Shown in pieces: positions 1 through 8,872 of a stretch of DNA of 64,000 nt. This DNA is from Arthrobacter sunyaminii (GTDB taxonomy: Bacteria > Actinomycetota > Actinomycetes > Actinomycetales > Micrococcaceae), in assembly GCF_018866305.1 (NCBI RefSeq), contig NZ_CP076456.1, positions 3,782,001 to 3,846,000 of the forward strand, in the 5' to 3' direction. Each line of letters starts with the position of its first letter. The stretch's first letter is position 1. Under the pieces are notes generated by a model. It was not told the origin of the DNA and did no database searches. It saw nothing but the letters and a program-made list of their open reading frames with translations. The position numbers and the translations under genes were made by a program.

Positions 1-487
1 ACATCGAAGCCCCCGGTGTAAAAGGAGACTGTCCACCATTGTGCCGTCGGGCGAGTTCGTGAGGCGTTTCGAACTGCTGTCAGCTGTGTCATGGCGTGAG
101 TCCCCTCCGGGGTTGGTGCTTGGTTACCGCCGCTGAGCGGGGTCTTGCTGGTTACTCGTTGTAAATCAAGTTGCTTTCCCCCTGAGGGGATTCCCTAGAT
201 CCAGTCCCAAACTTTGGTCATCTTCATTCCCCTCCTGTACCTGCGGCCGATGTGCCGGCCTGTGCGGTTGGTTGACTCCGAAAGCTTCCCCCGCTGCGCA
301 ACGCCTCGTCTACCCTTTCCGGTGCCCGGTTCCTGTCATGGCCCCTTTGGCCCTTGCCTGTCATTTATTTGCCTCTGCTCTTGACGAATCGGCCGCATGT
401 CAACAAGGAATATGGCGGATATCCGGTCTTTCTGTGCCGGCTTCCCTGTGATGGCATTAAGCGGTCATGGCAGTCTTTTCGCGGCGG
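1..487. other. Gene-poor left end, possible mobile-element remnant
   Basis: No convincing full gene lies here. A frame open from the window edge stops at 19-21, followed by AAAGGAG (21-27) and a GTG at 41 that opens a 31-codon frame ending at 136. A tail plus ribosome binding site plus short truncated frame could be the decayed end of a gene or insertion element outside the window, but I cannot name a family. Codon bias is poor across 140-480. A TTGAC/GTCAA inverted pair lies at 381-403. Confidence 0.3.
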
Positions 488-1429
488 CTATTCTTCCGGC
501 AGCTTGGCCCGCAGGATGTCCCGGATGTAGTTCCGGTTCATGGCAGCCACCGAGAGTCCGTCACCGCCGTAGTGCTCCACGCACATCGGACCGTCAAACC
601 CTGCCTCCAGGGCCATGCCAATGGCCTCCCGATAATTGATGAATCCGAGGGCCAGCGGCGCCGGTGCCGAGGCGTAGGCACCGGTGGCGGGATCGTGATC
701 CCGGAAGTAGTTCTTCAGCTGCCAGTAGTTGGTGTGCGGGAGCATCTTGACCAGCATTTCGCGCCAGTCCTCAACCGGACGGTGGAGGCGCACAATGTTG
801 CCGATGTCGGGGCAAAGCCCCACGTTGGGCAGATCCACCGCTTTCACCAGCTGAACGGAGCTGTCCGCCGTTCCCAGGAAGGTGCCTTCATACATCTCCA
901 GCGACAGGCTCACTCCGCGTGTCGCCGCATACTCGCCCAGCTCCCTGAAGCGCCCGGCCGCCTTGTCCCGGTTGGCGGTTGTGTCCTCGTCCTCGATTCC
1001 CTTGGCGAGCCAGAACCAGGTCGCGTCCTTCTGCTCCTGCGTGAGGGGATCATGCAGTCCCAGGCAGACCATGGGTGCTTCGAGGTCCGCCGCCGCGTCT
1101 ATGGTCCGCTTGGTGTAGGCCATGTTCCGCTGCGCCTGCTCTTCATCGGCGGTGATCACACTTTTGCGGGTGACGGCGAGGTCGCTGAAAGCGAGCCCGT
1201 AGGAACGTGCCGTCTCCAGCAGCTGACGGCGCCCGCCGGCGTCGAGGTCCCCCGCCCGGACCCATGAATCCGTCAGGTCGACGTGGTCGAACCCAGCCAC
1301 CCTGACTTCCCGCAGGGTCTGTTTCCAGGCCTGCGGCCCGGCCTCGGTGCGGTCCAGACCGTCCTGCGTTACTCCCGTGAAGTTGAGCAGGGCCGCTCCG
1401 ATGGGCCATGTCTCGGGTGTGTACGTCAT
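488..1429 (-). CDS. TIM-barrel sugar isomerase/epimerase-like protein (candidate 3-oxo sugar-acid decarboxylase)
   Basis: A 313-residue protein of the xylose-isomerase-like TIM-barrel superfamily. Acidic and polar residues typical of its metal site appear in order: Glu in LSLEMYEG, Asp in LCPDIGN, the HTNYWQLKNY strand, and Glu in CVEHYGGDG. The start is backed by AAGGAG upstream. It is the last gene of a leftward operon after the GntP permease and SDR. Members of this superfamily include EryC-type tetrulose-phosphate epimerases and, in apionate catabolism, a 3-oxo-isoapionate decarboxylase yielding L-erythrulose. The kinase and isomerase genes opposite make the decarboxylase role attractive, but that is inference. 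The fold is secure; the reaction is not. Confidence 0.72.
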   Translation of the reverse strand: MTYTPETWPIGAALLNFTGVTQDGLDRTEAGPQAWKQTLREVRVAGFDHVDLTDSWVRAGDLDAGGRRQLLETARSYGLAFSDLAVTRKSVITADEEQAQRNMAYTKRTIDAAADLEAPMVCLGLHDPLTQEQKDATWFWLAKGIEDEDTTANRDKAAGRFRELGEYAATRGVSLSLEMYEGTFLGTADSSVQLVKAVDLPNVGLCPDIGNIVRLHRPVEDWREMLVKMLPHTNYWQLKNYFRDHDPATGAYASAPAPLALGFINYREAIGMALEAGFDGPMCVEHYGGDGLSVAAMNRNYIRDILRAKLPEE

Positions 1430-1474
1430 GTTCTTCTCCTTGCGTTGGTCGATGATGCGGGTTAATGGGCGGGT

Positions 1475-2245
1475 TCACACCATGTGCTTGCCGCCGTCGA
1501 TGAAGTACGAGGCGCCGTTGATGAACCCCGCCTCTTCGCCCACCAGGAAATTCACCAGGGCGGCAACTTCGGACGGGCGGCCAACCCGCTGCACGGGAAT
1601 GTCTCCGGACAAAGCGGCCTTGCGGTCCTCGCTGAGCGGACCGCCCATGATGTCCGTGTCGATGGGTCCCGGGACAACGGCATTGCAGGTGATGCCGTGC
1701 GGCCCGAGCTCCCGGGCTGCACCACGGGTGAGTCCCAGCACGGCTGCCTTTGCCCCCGCGTACCCCGTCTTCGAGAAGGTCCCGCCGCCGTCGTACGCCG
1801 TTATGGACGAGGTGTTCACAATGCGTCCGCCGCAGCCGCCGTCGATCATGCGGCGGGCTGCAGCCTGCATCATGAGCAGTGTTCCCGTGGCGTTGGCGTC
1901 CATGACGCGGGTCCACAGTTCTTTCGTGAGCTCGAAGAGGGTGTGCGGGCTGGCGATTCCGGCAAGATTGACCAGTGCAAGCACCGGAGGCAGCTCCTCA
2001 TCCATTCGGACAAAGGCTGCCTCCACCGAGGCGGGGTCCGCCACATCAACGGCTATGCCCAGGACGGGCTGCACCGCTTCCGTCGCGAGCTCTGCGGCAA
2101 AGGAGTGCACTCCTGCCTCGTCCAGGTCCAGCACAGCCACGGCCCAGCCTTCCCTAACAAGACGGCGGGCAACGTGGCGGCCGATCCCGCGTTCGCTGCC
2201 CGTGCCCGTGACAACTGCGGTCCGGCGTTCCGGGAAATTAGCCAT
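1475..2245 (-). CDS. SDR-family oxidoreductase
   Basis: A 256-residue classical short-chain dehydrogenase. It shows the nucleotide-binding TGSERGIG stretch, the NLAG motif, catalytic Ser in NTSSITAYDGG and YAGAK (Tyr-x-x-x-Lys), and the late PGPIDTDI loop. A TAGGAG ribosome binding site precedes the ATG. It lies between the GntP permease and the TIM-barrel protein in one leftward operon, so it probably oxidises a hydroxyl of the imported sugar acid or polyol, or reduces an intermediate. Substrate and direction cannot be read from sequence. Confidence 0.85.
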   Translation of the reverse strand: MANFPERRTAVVTGTGSERGIGRHVARRLVREGWAVAVLDLDEAGVHSFAAELATEAVQPVLGIAVDVADPASVEAAFVRMDEELPPVLALVNLAGIASPHTLFELTKELWTRVMDANATGTLLMMQAAARRMIDGGCGGRIVNTSSITAYDGGGTFSKTGYAGAKAAVLGLTRGAARELGPHGITCNAVVPGPIDTDIMGGPLSEDRKAALSGDIPVQRVGRPSEVAALVNFLVGEEAGFINGASYFIDGGKHMV

Positions 2246-2286
2246 GAAAACTCCTAAAGGGGTAGGGAGCCGGCGTCACGCGGCGG

Positions 2287-3708
2287 TCAGGCGGCTACTG
2301 CGTAGACAACCCATGCCAGCGCAAAGGACAGGAAGCCGATCGCCGTGCCCACCACGGTCCAGGTCTTCAAAGTGGTCAGGGTGTCGAAGCCGCAGAACTT
2401 TCCAATCAGCCAGAAACCGGAATCATTGACGTGGGAGAACGTGATGGAGCCTGCTGCAATCGCCACCACCACGGCCGCCAGGCCAATTCCGGAGACACCA
2501 AGCTCCATGACAGCCGGGGCCATGATGGAACCGGCCGTTGTGGCTGCGACGGTGGCGGATCCCTGCGCAACGCGGAAGGCGATCGCCACCAGGAATCCGG
2601 CGAGGATGACGGGAAGGCCAACGGCGTCCAGTCCGGAAGCTATGGTTCCGCCGATGCCGGTTTCGGTCAGGACGCGGCCGAAAGCTCCGCCGGCACCGGT
2701 GATCAGGATGATGGAACAAACCGGGGCCAGCGCATGGTCGACCAGGTCCTCCAGGGCACTGCCGATTTTGCCGCGGCCGCGTCGCGGCCGCATGTAGAGC
2801 AGGTACATCGCCGTCAGGGTGGCAATCAGCAGCGCGACGGGAGTGTTTCCGATCAGGCGGGAGAGCTGGAAGAGAATGTTGTCTTCGCCCACTGCCCCGG
2901 TTGCCTCGAGTGTGCTGAAGAGGGTGTTGAAGAAGATCAGGACCAGAGGCAGCAGGAGCACGAAGATGATGGTCCAGAACCCCGGCCGCGGAGTGTCCTC
3001 ATCCAGGTCCGCCTCCCCCAGCAGATTTGGAACGGGCATGTCCGGGTACCGCCTGGCAATAATCAGCGCCAGCCGGTACCCGGCGAGGTACCACGCCGGA
3101 AGGCCAACCAGCAGAGCAACCACAATCACCATGCCAATGTCTGCACCCATGACCGTTGCCGCCGCGGTGGGACCCGGATGCGGCGGGGTCAGCGCATGCA
3201 TCATGAGGAACGAGCCGATAGAGGGAAGCACATACAGCATGAAGGAGCCGTCAAGGCGGCGCGCCACCGTGTAAATGATCGGCAGCATCACGATGAATCC
3301 GGCATCAAGGAAGATGGGGAAGGCATAGAACAACGAGGCGACGGCCAGCGCCAGAGGTGCCCGCTTCTCCCCGAAACGGCGAAGCATCGCATCCGCAAGG
3401 ACCTGGGCACCTCCCGATACCTCCACGAGGCGCCCCAGGACGGCACCAAATCCCACCAGCAGGGCAACGGTTCCAACGGTGGTGCTGAAGCCGGCCACGA
3501 CGACGGTCATTACGTCCCCGATGCCGATGCCGGCTGCCAGCGCGGTTAGGACGCTGATGATAATCAGGGCGAAGAAGGCATGGATCCGCAGTTTGATGAT
3601 CATCAGCAGCAGGACTGCGATGGCCGCCACGGCGATCGAGATCAGTGCCCAGGAGGGCCTGTCGGCCAGGACGAGTGTTTCAGCGGGTAGAACAGCGGGA
3701 ATGCGCAT
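2287..3708 (-). CDS. GntP-family gluconate/sugar-acid:H+ symporter
   Basis: A 473-residue polytopic membrane protein with about 12-14 hydrophobic segments and the family's HALTPPHPGPTAAA signature, plus a SHVNDSGFW motif near the C terminus. GntP members import gluconate, idonate, fructuronate or short sugar acids by proton symport. It is the first gene of the leftward operon, starting about 80 bp from a CCTATAGG palindrome, and fits as the uptake step of the catabolic locus. The usual GntP substrate class (aldonic acids) is the best evidence that the pathway starts from an acid rather than a polyol. Confidence 0.9.
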   Translation of the reverse strand: MRIPAVLPAETLVLADRPSWALISIAVAAIAVLLLMIIKLRIHAFFALIIISVLTALAAGIGIGDVMTVVVAGFSTTVGTVALLVGFGAVLGRLVEVSGGAQVLADAMLRRFGEKRAPLALAVASLFYAFPIFLDAGFIVMLPIIYTVARRLDGSFMLYVLPSIGSFLMMHALTPPHPGPTAAATVMGADIGMVIVVALLVGLPAWYLAGYRLALIIARRYPDMPVPNLLGEADLDEDTPRPGFWTIIFVLLLPLVLIFFNTLFSTLEATGAVGEDNILFQLSRLIGNTPVALLIATLTAMYLLYMRPRRGRGKIGSALEDLVDHALAPVCSIILITGAGGAFGRVLTETGIGGTIASGLDAVGLPVILAGFLVAIAFRVAQGSATVAATTAGSIMAPAVMELGVSGIGLAAVVVAIAAGSITFSHVNDSGFWLIGKFCGFDTLTTLKTWTVVGTAIGFLSFALAWVVYAVAA

Positions 3709-3780
3709 AGAGGGAACACCTTTGTTCGCTGGAGTTGCTCCACGGGTATGTGATGTGGGCCATAGTTCGGCACGTCTGGG

Positions 3781-3800
3781 CTATACCCTATAGGATATTG
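3781..3800. promoter_or_regulatory. Candidate GntR operator in the divergent promoter
   Basis: CCTATAGG at 3787-3794 is a perfect 8-bp palindrome; extending to ten bases per arm, 8 of 10 positions remain complementary. It sits between the leftward permease operon and the regulator. The same core occurs at 4713-4720. FCD-type GntR regulators commonly bind short AT-containing palindromes of this kind. Confidence 0.6.
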
Positions 3801-3938
3801 GGATACTGTCCAGCTGGCCGCCGACCCGCACGGACGGCGAGCCTTCAGCCGCCACGCTGCAAACCCCCAGGCGGGGCGGACCACTGCCTTGTGGGAAAAT
3901 CTTGAAGGCACACCAACGGCGGGACCAAGAGGAGCACC

Positions 3939-4652
3939 ATGGGTACGGATGCAGCAGGGAGCGGTGCCTGGGTGCAGCGCAGCGTTTTGGCGGATCAGGT
4001 TTACACGGAGATTCTTGCGCGCCTGATGGACGGAAAGCTTGCCTCGGGGGACCCGCTCAGCATTGACGGCACCGCCAGGGATCTTGGCGTGTCCCCTACC
4101 CCCGTCCGGGAGGCACTGGCCAGGCTGGAAGCCACCGGCATGGTGGTGCGCGCCGCCCTGCGCGGCTACCGCGTGGCACCCGTCCTGAGCCATGACGAGC
4201 TCCTGGACCTCATGGATGCCCGGCTGCTGATCGAGGGGCACGCCGCCGAGGTTGCCTGCAGGCACGCGGACGAGGCGTTTCTGGCGGAGCTCGAGCGTTC
4301 CATCGAAGACCTGCGGCAGGCGCCCAACGGACCCAACTTTTCCGATTACCGGTCCTATTGGGAAGCAGACGAGCGTTTCCACCGGACCATCGCCGAACAA
4401 ACCCGCAACCGGTTCCTCCTGGGCGCCTACAACTCCCTGGGCGGACACGTCCACCGCTTCCGCCTGTTTGGAGGAACCGGCGTCCGGGATGCACGCAGTG
4501 CCATTGAGGAACATACCCGGATTGTCGCCGCCATGCGCCGGGGTGACGCTGAGGAAGCACGCGCCGCAATGGCCGGCCACATCTGCGGCGTTCGGGACCG
4601 TGCTGCGCGGGAACACGAGGTAACCCGCACCGGCACCGGACAGCCGGACTGA
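3939..4652 (+). CDS. GntR-family (FCD subfamily) transcriptional regulator
   Basis: A 237-residue regulator. The winged helix-turn-helix covers about residues 14-80 (LGVSPTPVREALARLEATGMV is the recognition region). The FCD ligand domain follows at about 88-215, with its usual metal/ligand residues Asp in MDARLLIEG, His in DERFHRTIA, His in GGHVHRF and His in EEHTRI. A GAGGAG lies seven bases before the ATG. It is flanked on both sides by a CCTATAGG palindrome, so it probably represses both operons and itself until a pathway intermediate binds. Confidence 0.9.
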   Translation: MGTDAAGSGAWVQRSVLADQVYTEILARLMDGKLASGDPLSIDGTARDLGVSPTPVREALARLEATGMVVRAALRGYRVAPVLSHDELLDLMDARLLIEGHAAEVACRHADEAFLAELERSIEDLRQAPNGPNFSDYRSYWEADERFHRTIAEQTRNRFLLGAYNSLGGHVHRFRLFGGTGVRDARSAIEEHTRIVAAMRRGDAEEARAAMAGHICGVRDRAAREHEVTRTGTGQPD

Positions 4653-4686
4653 CACCCCTCTCCCGGCCGAGCCGTCTACTGTGTGG

Positions 4687-4722
4687 TTGACATCACAGAG
4701 TTGCACATGGATCCTATAGGAA
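4687..4722 (+). promoter_or_regulatory. Promoter with overlapping CCTATAGG operator
   Basis: A consensus -35 hexamer TTGACA is at 4687-4692. About 18-19 bp further lies ATCCTATAGGAA (4711-4722), whose CCTATAGG core matches the site at 3787. The palindrome occupies the place of the -10 element, so a bound regulator would block polymerase. It would drive the dehydrogenase-kinase-isomerase operon. Confidence 0.55.
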
Positions 4723-4788
4723 AGATGAAATAGCTCCGGTCGAATCCGATCGGACGAATCATTGACCAGTGCATCGGAGGACTCGCCA

Positions 4789-5784
4789 GTGACCCAGCGA
4801 ACAGTAGCCGTAGTAGGTTCCGGATACATGGGCGGAGGCATTGCGCAGGTCCTCGCCCTGGGAGGCGCACGAGTTGCGCTTGCCGATGTGTCGCAGGAAG
4901 TAGCCGAGAAGAATCTCGAACGCCTGCTCGCCGAAGCGGAGTTGTTCGTTTCGGACGGCCTGTTTCCCGAAGACGCGGTCCGGCGGCTGCGGGAAAACCT
5001 TTGGGCGGCCCCCAGCATTGAAGATGCCGTGGCGGATGCCTCCTACATCGAAGAAGCCGTCCCTGAGATCCTTGAGATCAAGCACGCCACTTTGCGGCGG
5101 ATCAGTGATGCTGCACGGCAGGACGCTGTTATCGGCTCCAACACCTCCACCATCCTGATCGCCACCCTGGCCGAGGCAGTCTCTAACCCGGGCCGCTTCC
5201 TGGGGGTGCACTTCTCCAACCCCGCTCCCTTCATCCCCGGAGTGGAAGTCATTCCCCACGCGGGCACCACCGCAGCAACCGTTGAAACAGCCCGGGAAAT
5301 TGTCGCGCTCACGGGCAAACATGCCGCCGTCGTGAAGGATGTCACGGGCTTTGTGCTCAACCGCCTCCAGTACGCGCTGTTCCACGAGGCCGCCCAGGTG
5401 GTTGAGGAGGGCATTGCATCCGCGGAGGACGTGGACACCCTGGTCCGGACCACTTTCGGCTTCCGGTTACCCTTCTTTGGCCCGTTTGCGATCGCCGACA
5501 TGGCAGGCCTGGACGTTTACTCCTTCTGCTACGCATCGCTGCAGACTTCCTTCCCGGAACGGTTTGCAACCCCGGGAATCCTGAAGGACCTTGTCGATGC
5601 CGGGAAGCTCGGCACCAAGTCGGGAGCCGGCTTCCTGCAGATTCCCGCGGACAAATCCCAGGACCTTGTGGCCTACCGGAACAAGGCGTATGTTGCCATG
5701 TCCGGGCTGCTGAAGGAGCTCGGACCCAGTCCCGCCGAGGAGGCAGGCCTGGACACCGCCCACACTTCCACGGAAACCCGCTGA
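4789..5784 (+). CDS. 3-hydroxyacyl-CoA dehydrogenase-family hydroxyacid dehydrogenase
   Basis: A 331-residue NAD-dependent dehydrogenase with the 3HCDH N and C domains. It shows the Rossmann motif GSGYMGGGIA (residues 10-19), GSNTST, catalytic-type His141 in GVHFSNPAP, and GFVLNRLQ opening the C-terminal domain. I prefer GTG at 4789 over an upstream in-frame TTG at 4762, because GGAGG (4776-4780) sits eight bases before it and the Rossmann strand follows at once. Sugar-acid relatives such as L-gulonate 3-dehydrogenase oxidise C3 of aldonic acids to 3-oxo acids, which then decarboxylate. That role suits a locus with a GntP permease and a tetrulose kinase. A fatty-acid role is unlikely here. 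Confidence 0.8.
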   Translation: MTQRTVAVVGSGYMGGGIAQVLALGGARVALADVSQEVAEKNLERLLAEAELFVSDGLFPEDAVRRLRENLWAAPSIEDAVADASYIEEAVPEILEIKHATLRRISDAARQDAVIGSNTSTILIATLAEAVSNPGRFLGVHFSNPAPFIPGVEVIPHAGTTAATVETAREIVALTGKHAAVVKDVTGFVLNRLQYALFHEAAQVVEEGIASAEDVDTLVRTTFGFRLPFFGPFAIADMAGLDVYSFCYASLQTSFPERFATPGILKDLVDAGKLGTKSGAGFLQIPADKSQDLVAYRNKAYVAMSGLLKELGPSPAEEAGLDTAHTSTETR

Positions 5785-5787
5785 CCC

Positions 5788-7521
5788 ATGACGTACCTCC
5801 TGAACGACCCCGCAGACTTCGCCGTCGACGCCCTGCGCGGATACGCTGCAGCGCACCCGGCGCATGTGATGCCCGCGCACGGCGGTGTGGTGCGCTCCAC
5901 GGAAACGCCGGAAAACCAGCCTGCCCTGGTGATCGGCGGCGGTTCCGGGCACTACCCGGCTTTTGCCGGCTGGGTAGGCCCGGGCCTTGCCCACGGTGCA
6001 CCGTGCGGCAACATCTTTTCCTCCCCGTCCGCCTCCCAGGTGTACTCCGTTTCCCGGTCGGCGGAAAACGGCGGAGGCGTTCTCCTGGGCTTCGGGAACT
6101 ATGCCGGGGACGTCCTGCACTTTGGCCAGGCGGCCGAAAAGCTGCGCGCCGAGGGCGTCGATGTCCGAATTATCAAGGTCTCGGATGACATCGCCTCTGG
6201 CCCCGCCGAATCCCACCGGGACCGCCGCGGAATTGCCGGGGACCTGATTGTCTTCAAGATCGCCGGTGCGGCCATTGCGGCCGGTGCAGATCTGGATGAG
6301 GCCGAGCGGGTGGCCTGGAAGGCCAACGACGCTACCCGCTCCTTTGGTGTGGCGTTTGACGGATGCACACTGCCGGGAGCCGGGGAGGCCCTGTTCCACG
6401 TGCCGGACGGCCAGATGGCCATCGGCCTGGGAATTCACGGCGAACCGGGAATCCGCGAGGTTCCCATGGGAACTGCTTCGGAAGTCGCAGACCTGCTGCT
6501 CACCGGCGTCCTCGAAGAGGAACCGGAGCGAAACGGCCCCTACAGCGGCCGGGTCTCAGTGGTACTCAACGGCCTCGGCACGGTCAAGTACGAGGAACTC
6601 TTTGTGGTCTACGGCCGGGTGGCTGAGCGGCTGTCCGAGAAGGGGTTTACGGTGGTGGCCCCGGAAATTGGCGAACATGTCACCAGCCTCAACATGGCCG
6701 GGCTCTCGCTGAGCATCGTGTTCCTGGACGATGAACTGGAGCAGTATTGGCTGGCACCGGCGGACACCCCCGCTTTCCGGCGAAGCGCGGCCCAAGAGCC
6801 GTCGGCACCGCCGCGGACCGGAGTCCACGTTCCGGGCGAGGATCCCATTCCGGAAGCGGCGGAGGAATCCCGGGCATCCGCTGCGGGGATCGTGCAGCTG
6901 CTGGAAATGCTGCGCGACACGGCGGCGGAGCACGAAGAGCATTTTGGCCGGCTGGACGCGGTGGCCGGCGACGGCGACCACGGCCAGGGGATGACCTACG
7001 GAACCAGGGGTGCAGCGAAGGCCGGCAGCGAGGCTGCAGCCAAAGGCGCCGGAGCGCGGACGGTCCTGCTTCATGCAGGAGACGCCTGGGCAGAGGAAGC
7101 AGGTGGCACCTCCGGGGCACTGTGGGGGGCGGCCCTCACCGCGGCCGGCAGCGTCTTCGACGACACCCGCGCCGTGGCGGCACCCGAAATTGTCCAGGCT
7201 CTTGCCGCGGGAATCGACGCCGTTGTCCGGCTTGGCGGGGCCCGCCCCGGAGACAAAACCATGGTGGACGCCGCGCTTCCTTTCCGCGACGTCATCGCGG
7301 CGGAATTCGCTTCCACCGGCGACCTGGCGGGCTCGGTGAAAAAGGCCGCGGCCGCGGCGCAGGAGGCAGCCAAAGCCACGGCAGACATCACCTCCCGCCT
7401 GGGGAGGTCCCGCATCCTGGGCGAAAAGAGTCTGGGTACGCCCGATCCCGGCGCCCATTCCTTCTCGGTCCTGATGGATGCGCTGGGGAATTTCCTCAGC
7501 TCCTCACCCGGCACCTCCTGA
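5788..7521 (+). CDS. DAK-family kinase, probable L-erythrulose/dihydroxyacetone kinase (DhaK-DhaL fusion)
   Basis: A 577-residue single-chain ATP-dependent kinase. The DhaK half (about 1-330) has GGGSGHYPAF and the substrate-binding His217 in GLGIHGEPG, the residue that forms a hemiaminal with the ketose. The DhaL half (about 370-577) has the Mg-ATP loop GDGDHG (394-399) and DAWAEEAGGTSGALWG. It starts three bases after the dehydrogenase stop and is followed by two sugar-phosphate isomerases. In mycobacterial threitol/erythritol and in apionate catabolism, a DAK-type enzyme phosphorylates L-erythrulose to the 1-phosphate, and the same neighbours occur here. Dihydroxyacetone is the alternative substrate. 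Confidence 0.88.
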   Translation: MTYLLNDPADFAVDALRGYAAAHPAHVMPAHGGVVRSTETPENQPALVIGGGSGHYPAFAGWVGPGLAHGAPCGNIFSSPSASQVYSVSRSAENGGGVLLGFGNYAGDVLHFGQAAEKLRAEGVDVRIIKVSDDIASGPAESHRDRRGIAGDLIVFKIAGAAIAAGADLDEAERVAWKANDATRSFGVAFDGCTLPGAGEALFHVPDGQMAIGLGIHGEPGIREVPMGTASEVADLLLTGVLEEEPERNGPYSGRVSVVLNGLGTVKYEELFVVYGRVAERLSEKGFTVVAPEIGEHVTSLNMAGLSLSIVFLDDELEQYWLAPADTPAFRRSAAQEPSAPPRTGVHVPGEDPIPEAAEESRASAAGIVQLLEMLRDTAAEHEEHFGRLDAVAGDGDHGQGMTYGTRGAAKAGSEAAAKGAGARTVLLHAGDAWAEEAGGTSGALWGAALTAAGSVFDDTRAVAAPEIVQALAAGIDAVVRLGGARPGDKTMVDAALPFRDVIAAEFASTGDLAGSVKKAAAAAQEAAKATADITSRLGRSRILGEKSLGTPDPGAHSFSVLMDALGNFLSSSPGTS

Positions 7522-7530
7522 GGAACAATC

Positions 7531-8337
7531 GTGACTGTTTGGGTTGGCACCAGCTGGAAGATGAACAAAACCGTCGCCGAGGCCGAAGGATACGCCCGCG
7601 GCCTGCTCACCGGTCTTGACGGCCGGCGGCTGGGCGCCGTGCAGCCCTTCATCATCCCCCCGGTCACGGCTCTGTCCGCGGTGGCCGGGATCCTGGAAGA
7701 TGACCGCCGGGTGCTGCTGGGAGCGCAGAACGCCCATTGGGAGGACAACGGCGCATGGACCGGAGAGGTTTCCGTTCCCCAAGTGGCCGACGCCGGTGCG
7801 CAGCTGGTGGAAATTGGCCACTCGGAGCGCCGCGCGCACTTTGGGGAGACCGATGAAACGGTTCGGCTCAAAGTGGCAGCGGTATTGCGGCACGGACTGA
7901 CTCCGCTGCTGTGCGTCGGTGAGCCTGCCGACGTCTTGGCTGCGGGAAACTCCGCCGAGTTCATTCTCCGGCAGGCCGCCGCGGCACTGGACGGCCTTTC
8001 CGGGCAGGAAATCTCCCGGGTCCTGATTGCCTACGAGCCTGTCTGGGCGATCGGTGCCGCCGGGCGGCCTGCCGAACCGGATGAGCTCCGGGCCCCGTTC
8101 GCAGCCCTCGCACACAGCTGGGGACACCAGGTGGCCGGACTGCTTTACGGCGGATCGGTGGCACCGGACAACGCCGCCACCCTGCTCGGGATCCCGCACG
8201 TGAACGGACTGTTCATCGGCCGCGCCGCATGGCAGGTGGACGCCTATCTGAACTTGCTTGACATTGCCGCGGACACTGCAGGGTGCCGGATCCCCGACCC
8301 TATCGACAACAAAACCACCAGCCGAACAAGGAACTGA
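7531..8337 (+). CDS. Triosephosphate isomerase-like isomerase, probable L-erythrulose 1-phosphate isomerase
   Basis: A 268-residue TIM-family enzyme with a GTG start nine bases after the kinase stop. The active-site His is in IGHSERR, Glu in AYEPVWAIG and the phosphate loop in YGGSV. The canonical GNWKMN motif reads GTSWKMNK, so the usual active-site Asn is Ser8 while Lys10 is kept. This change is expected for the EryH/LerI-type tetrulose-phosphate isomerases rather than central-glycolysis TpiA. Position between a DAK kinase and an RpiB-like gene supports the same role: L-erythrulose 1-phosphate to D-erythrulose 4-phosphate. Confidence 0.82.
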   Translation: MTVWVGTSWKMNKTVAEAEGYARGLLTGLDGRRLGAVQPFIIPPVTALSAVAGILEDDRRVLLGAQNAHWEDNGAWTGEVSVPQVADAGAQLVEIGHSERRAHFGETDETVRLKVAAVLRHGLTPLLCVGEPADVLAAGNSAEFILRQAAAALDGLSGQEISRVLIAYEPVWAIGAAGRPAEPDELRAPFAALAHSWGHQVAGLLYGGSVAPDNAATLLGIPHVNGLFIGRAAWQVDAYLNLLDIAADTAGCRIPDPIDNKTTSRTRN

Positions 8338-8344
8338 GGAAATC

Positions 8345-8812
8345 ATGAGCGAGGCCCGGAAACTGCGGATAGTGATCGGCGGAGACGACGCCGGATTTGA
8401 TTACAAGGAGGTTCTGCGCCGGGACCTGGAGGCGGATGACCGCGTTGAAAGCGTGGTGGACGTGGGTGTTTCCGACTCGGAGAATACTGCCTACCCCCAC
8501 GTCGCCGTCGACGCCGCACGCATAGTAGCCGCAGGCGAAGCGGACCGTGCCCTGCTGATCTGCGGCACGGGCCTGGGAGTGGCCATTTCCGCAAACAAGG
8601 TCCCCGGCATCCGGGCGGTCACCGCCCATGATTCCTATTCCGTGGAGCGCTCCGTGCTCAGCAACAATGCCCAGGTGCTCTGCATGGGCCAGCGAGTGGT
8701 CGGCATTGAGCTGGCGCGGCGCCTCGCCAAGGAATGGCTGGGTTACGTGTTTGACCCTGCCGGTGCTTCAGCGGAGAAGGTGGATGCCATCTCCGGCTAT
8801 GACAAAGGATGA
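8345..8812 (+). CDS. RpiB/LacAB-family sugar-phosphate isomerase, probable D-erythrulose 4-phosphate isomerase
   Basis: A 155-residue RpiB-type aldose-ketose isomerase. [13 protein letters not shown] carries the catalytic Cys and the anion-hole loop. The canonical SDHAG motif reads GDDAGF, and the region after VTAHDSYS reads [15 protein letters not shown]; both differ from housekeeping RpiB and resemble EryI-type tetrose-phosphate isomerases as I remember them. An ATG at 8345 follows TGAGGAAATC at the end of the previous gene. Predicted role: D-erythrulose 4-phosphate to D-erythrose 4-phosphate, which enters the pentose phosphate pathway. This closes the operon. Confidence 0.82.
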   Translation: MSEARKLRIVIGGDDAGFDYKEVLRRDLEADDRVESVVDVGVSDSENTAYPHVAVDAARIVAAGEADRALLICGTGLGVAISANKVPGIRAVTAHDSYSVERSVLSNNAQVLCMGQRVVGIELARRLAKEWLGYVFDPAGASAEKVDAISGYDKG

Positions 8813-8872
8813 CAACATGCCTTTGGCGCAGCGCCGGATAAGGTAGCCTCAGCCGAATCGAAAGGAACGGAT

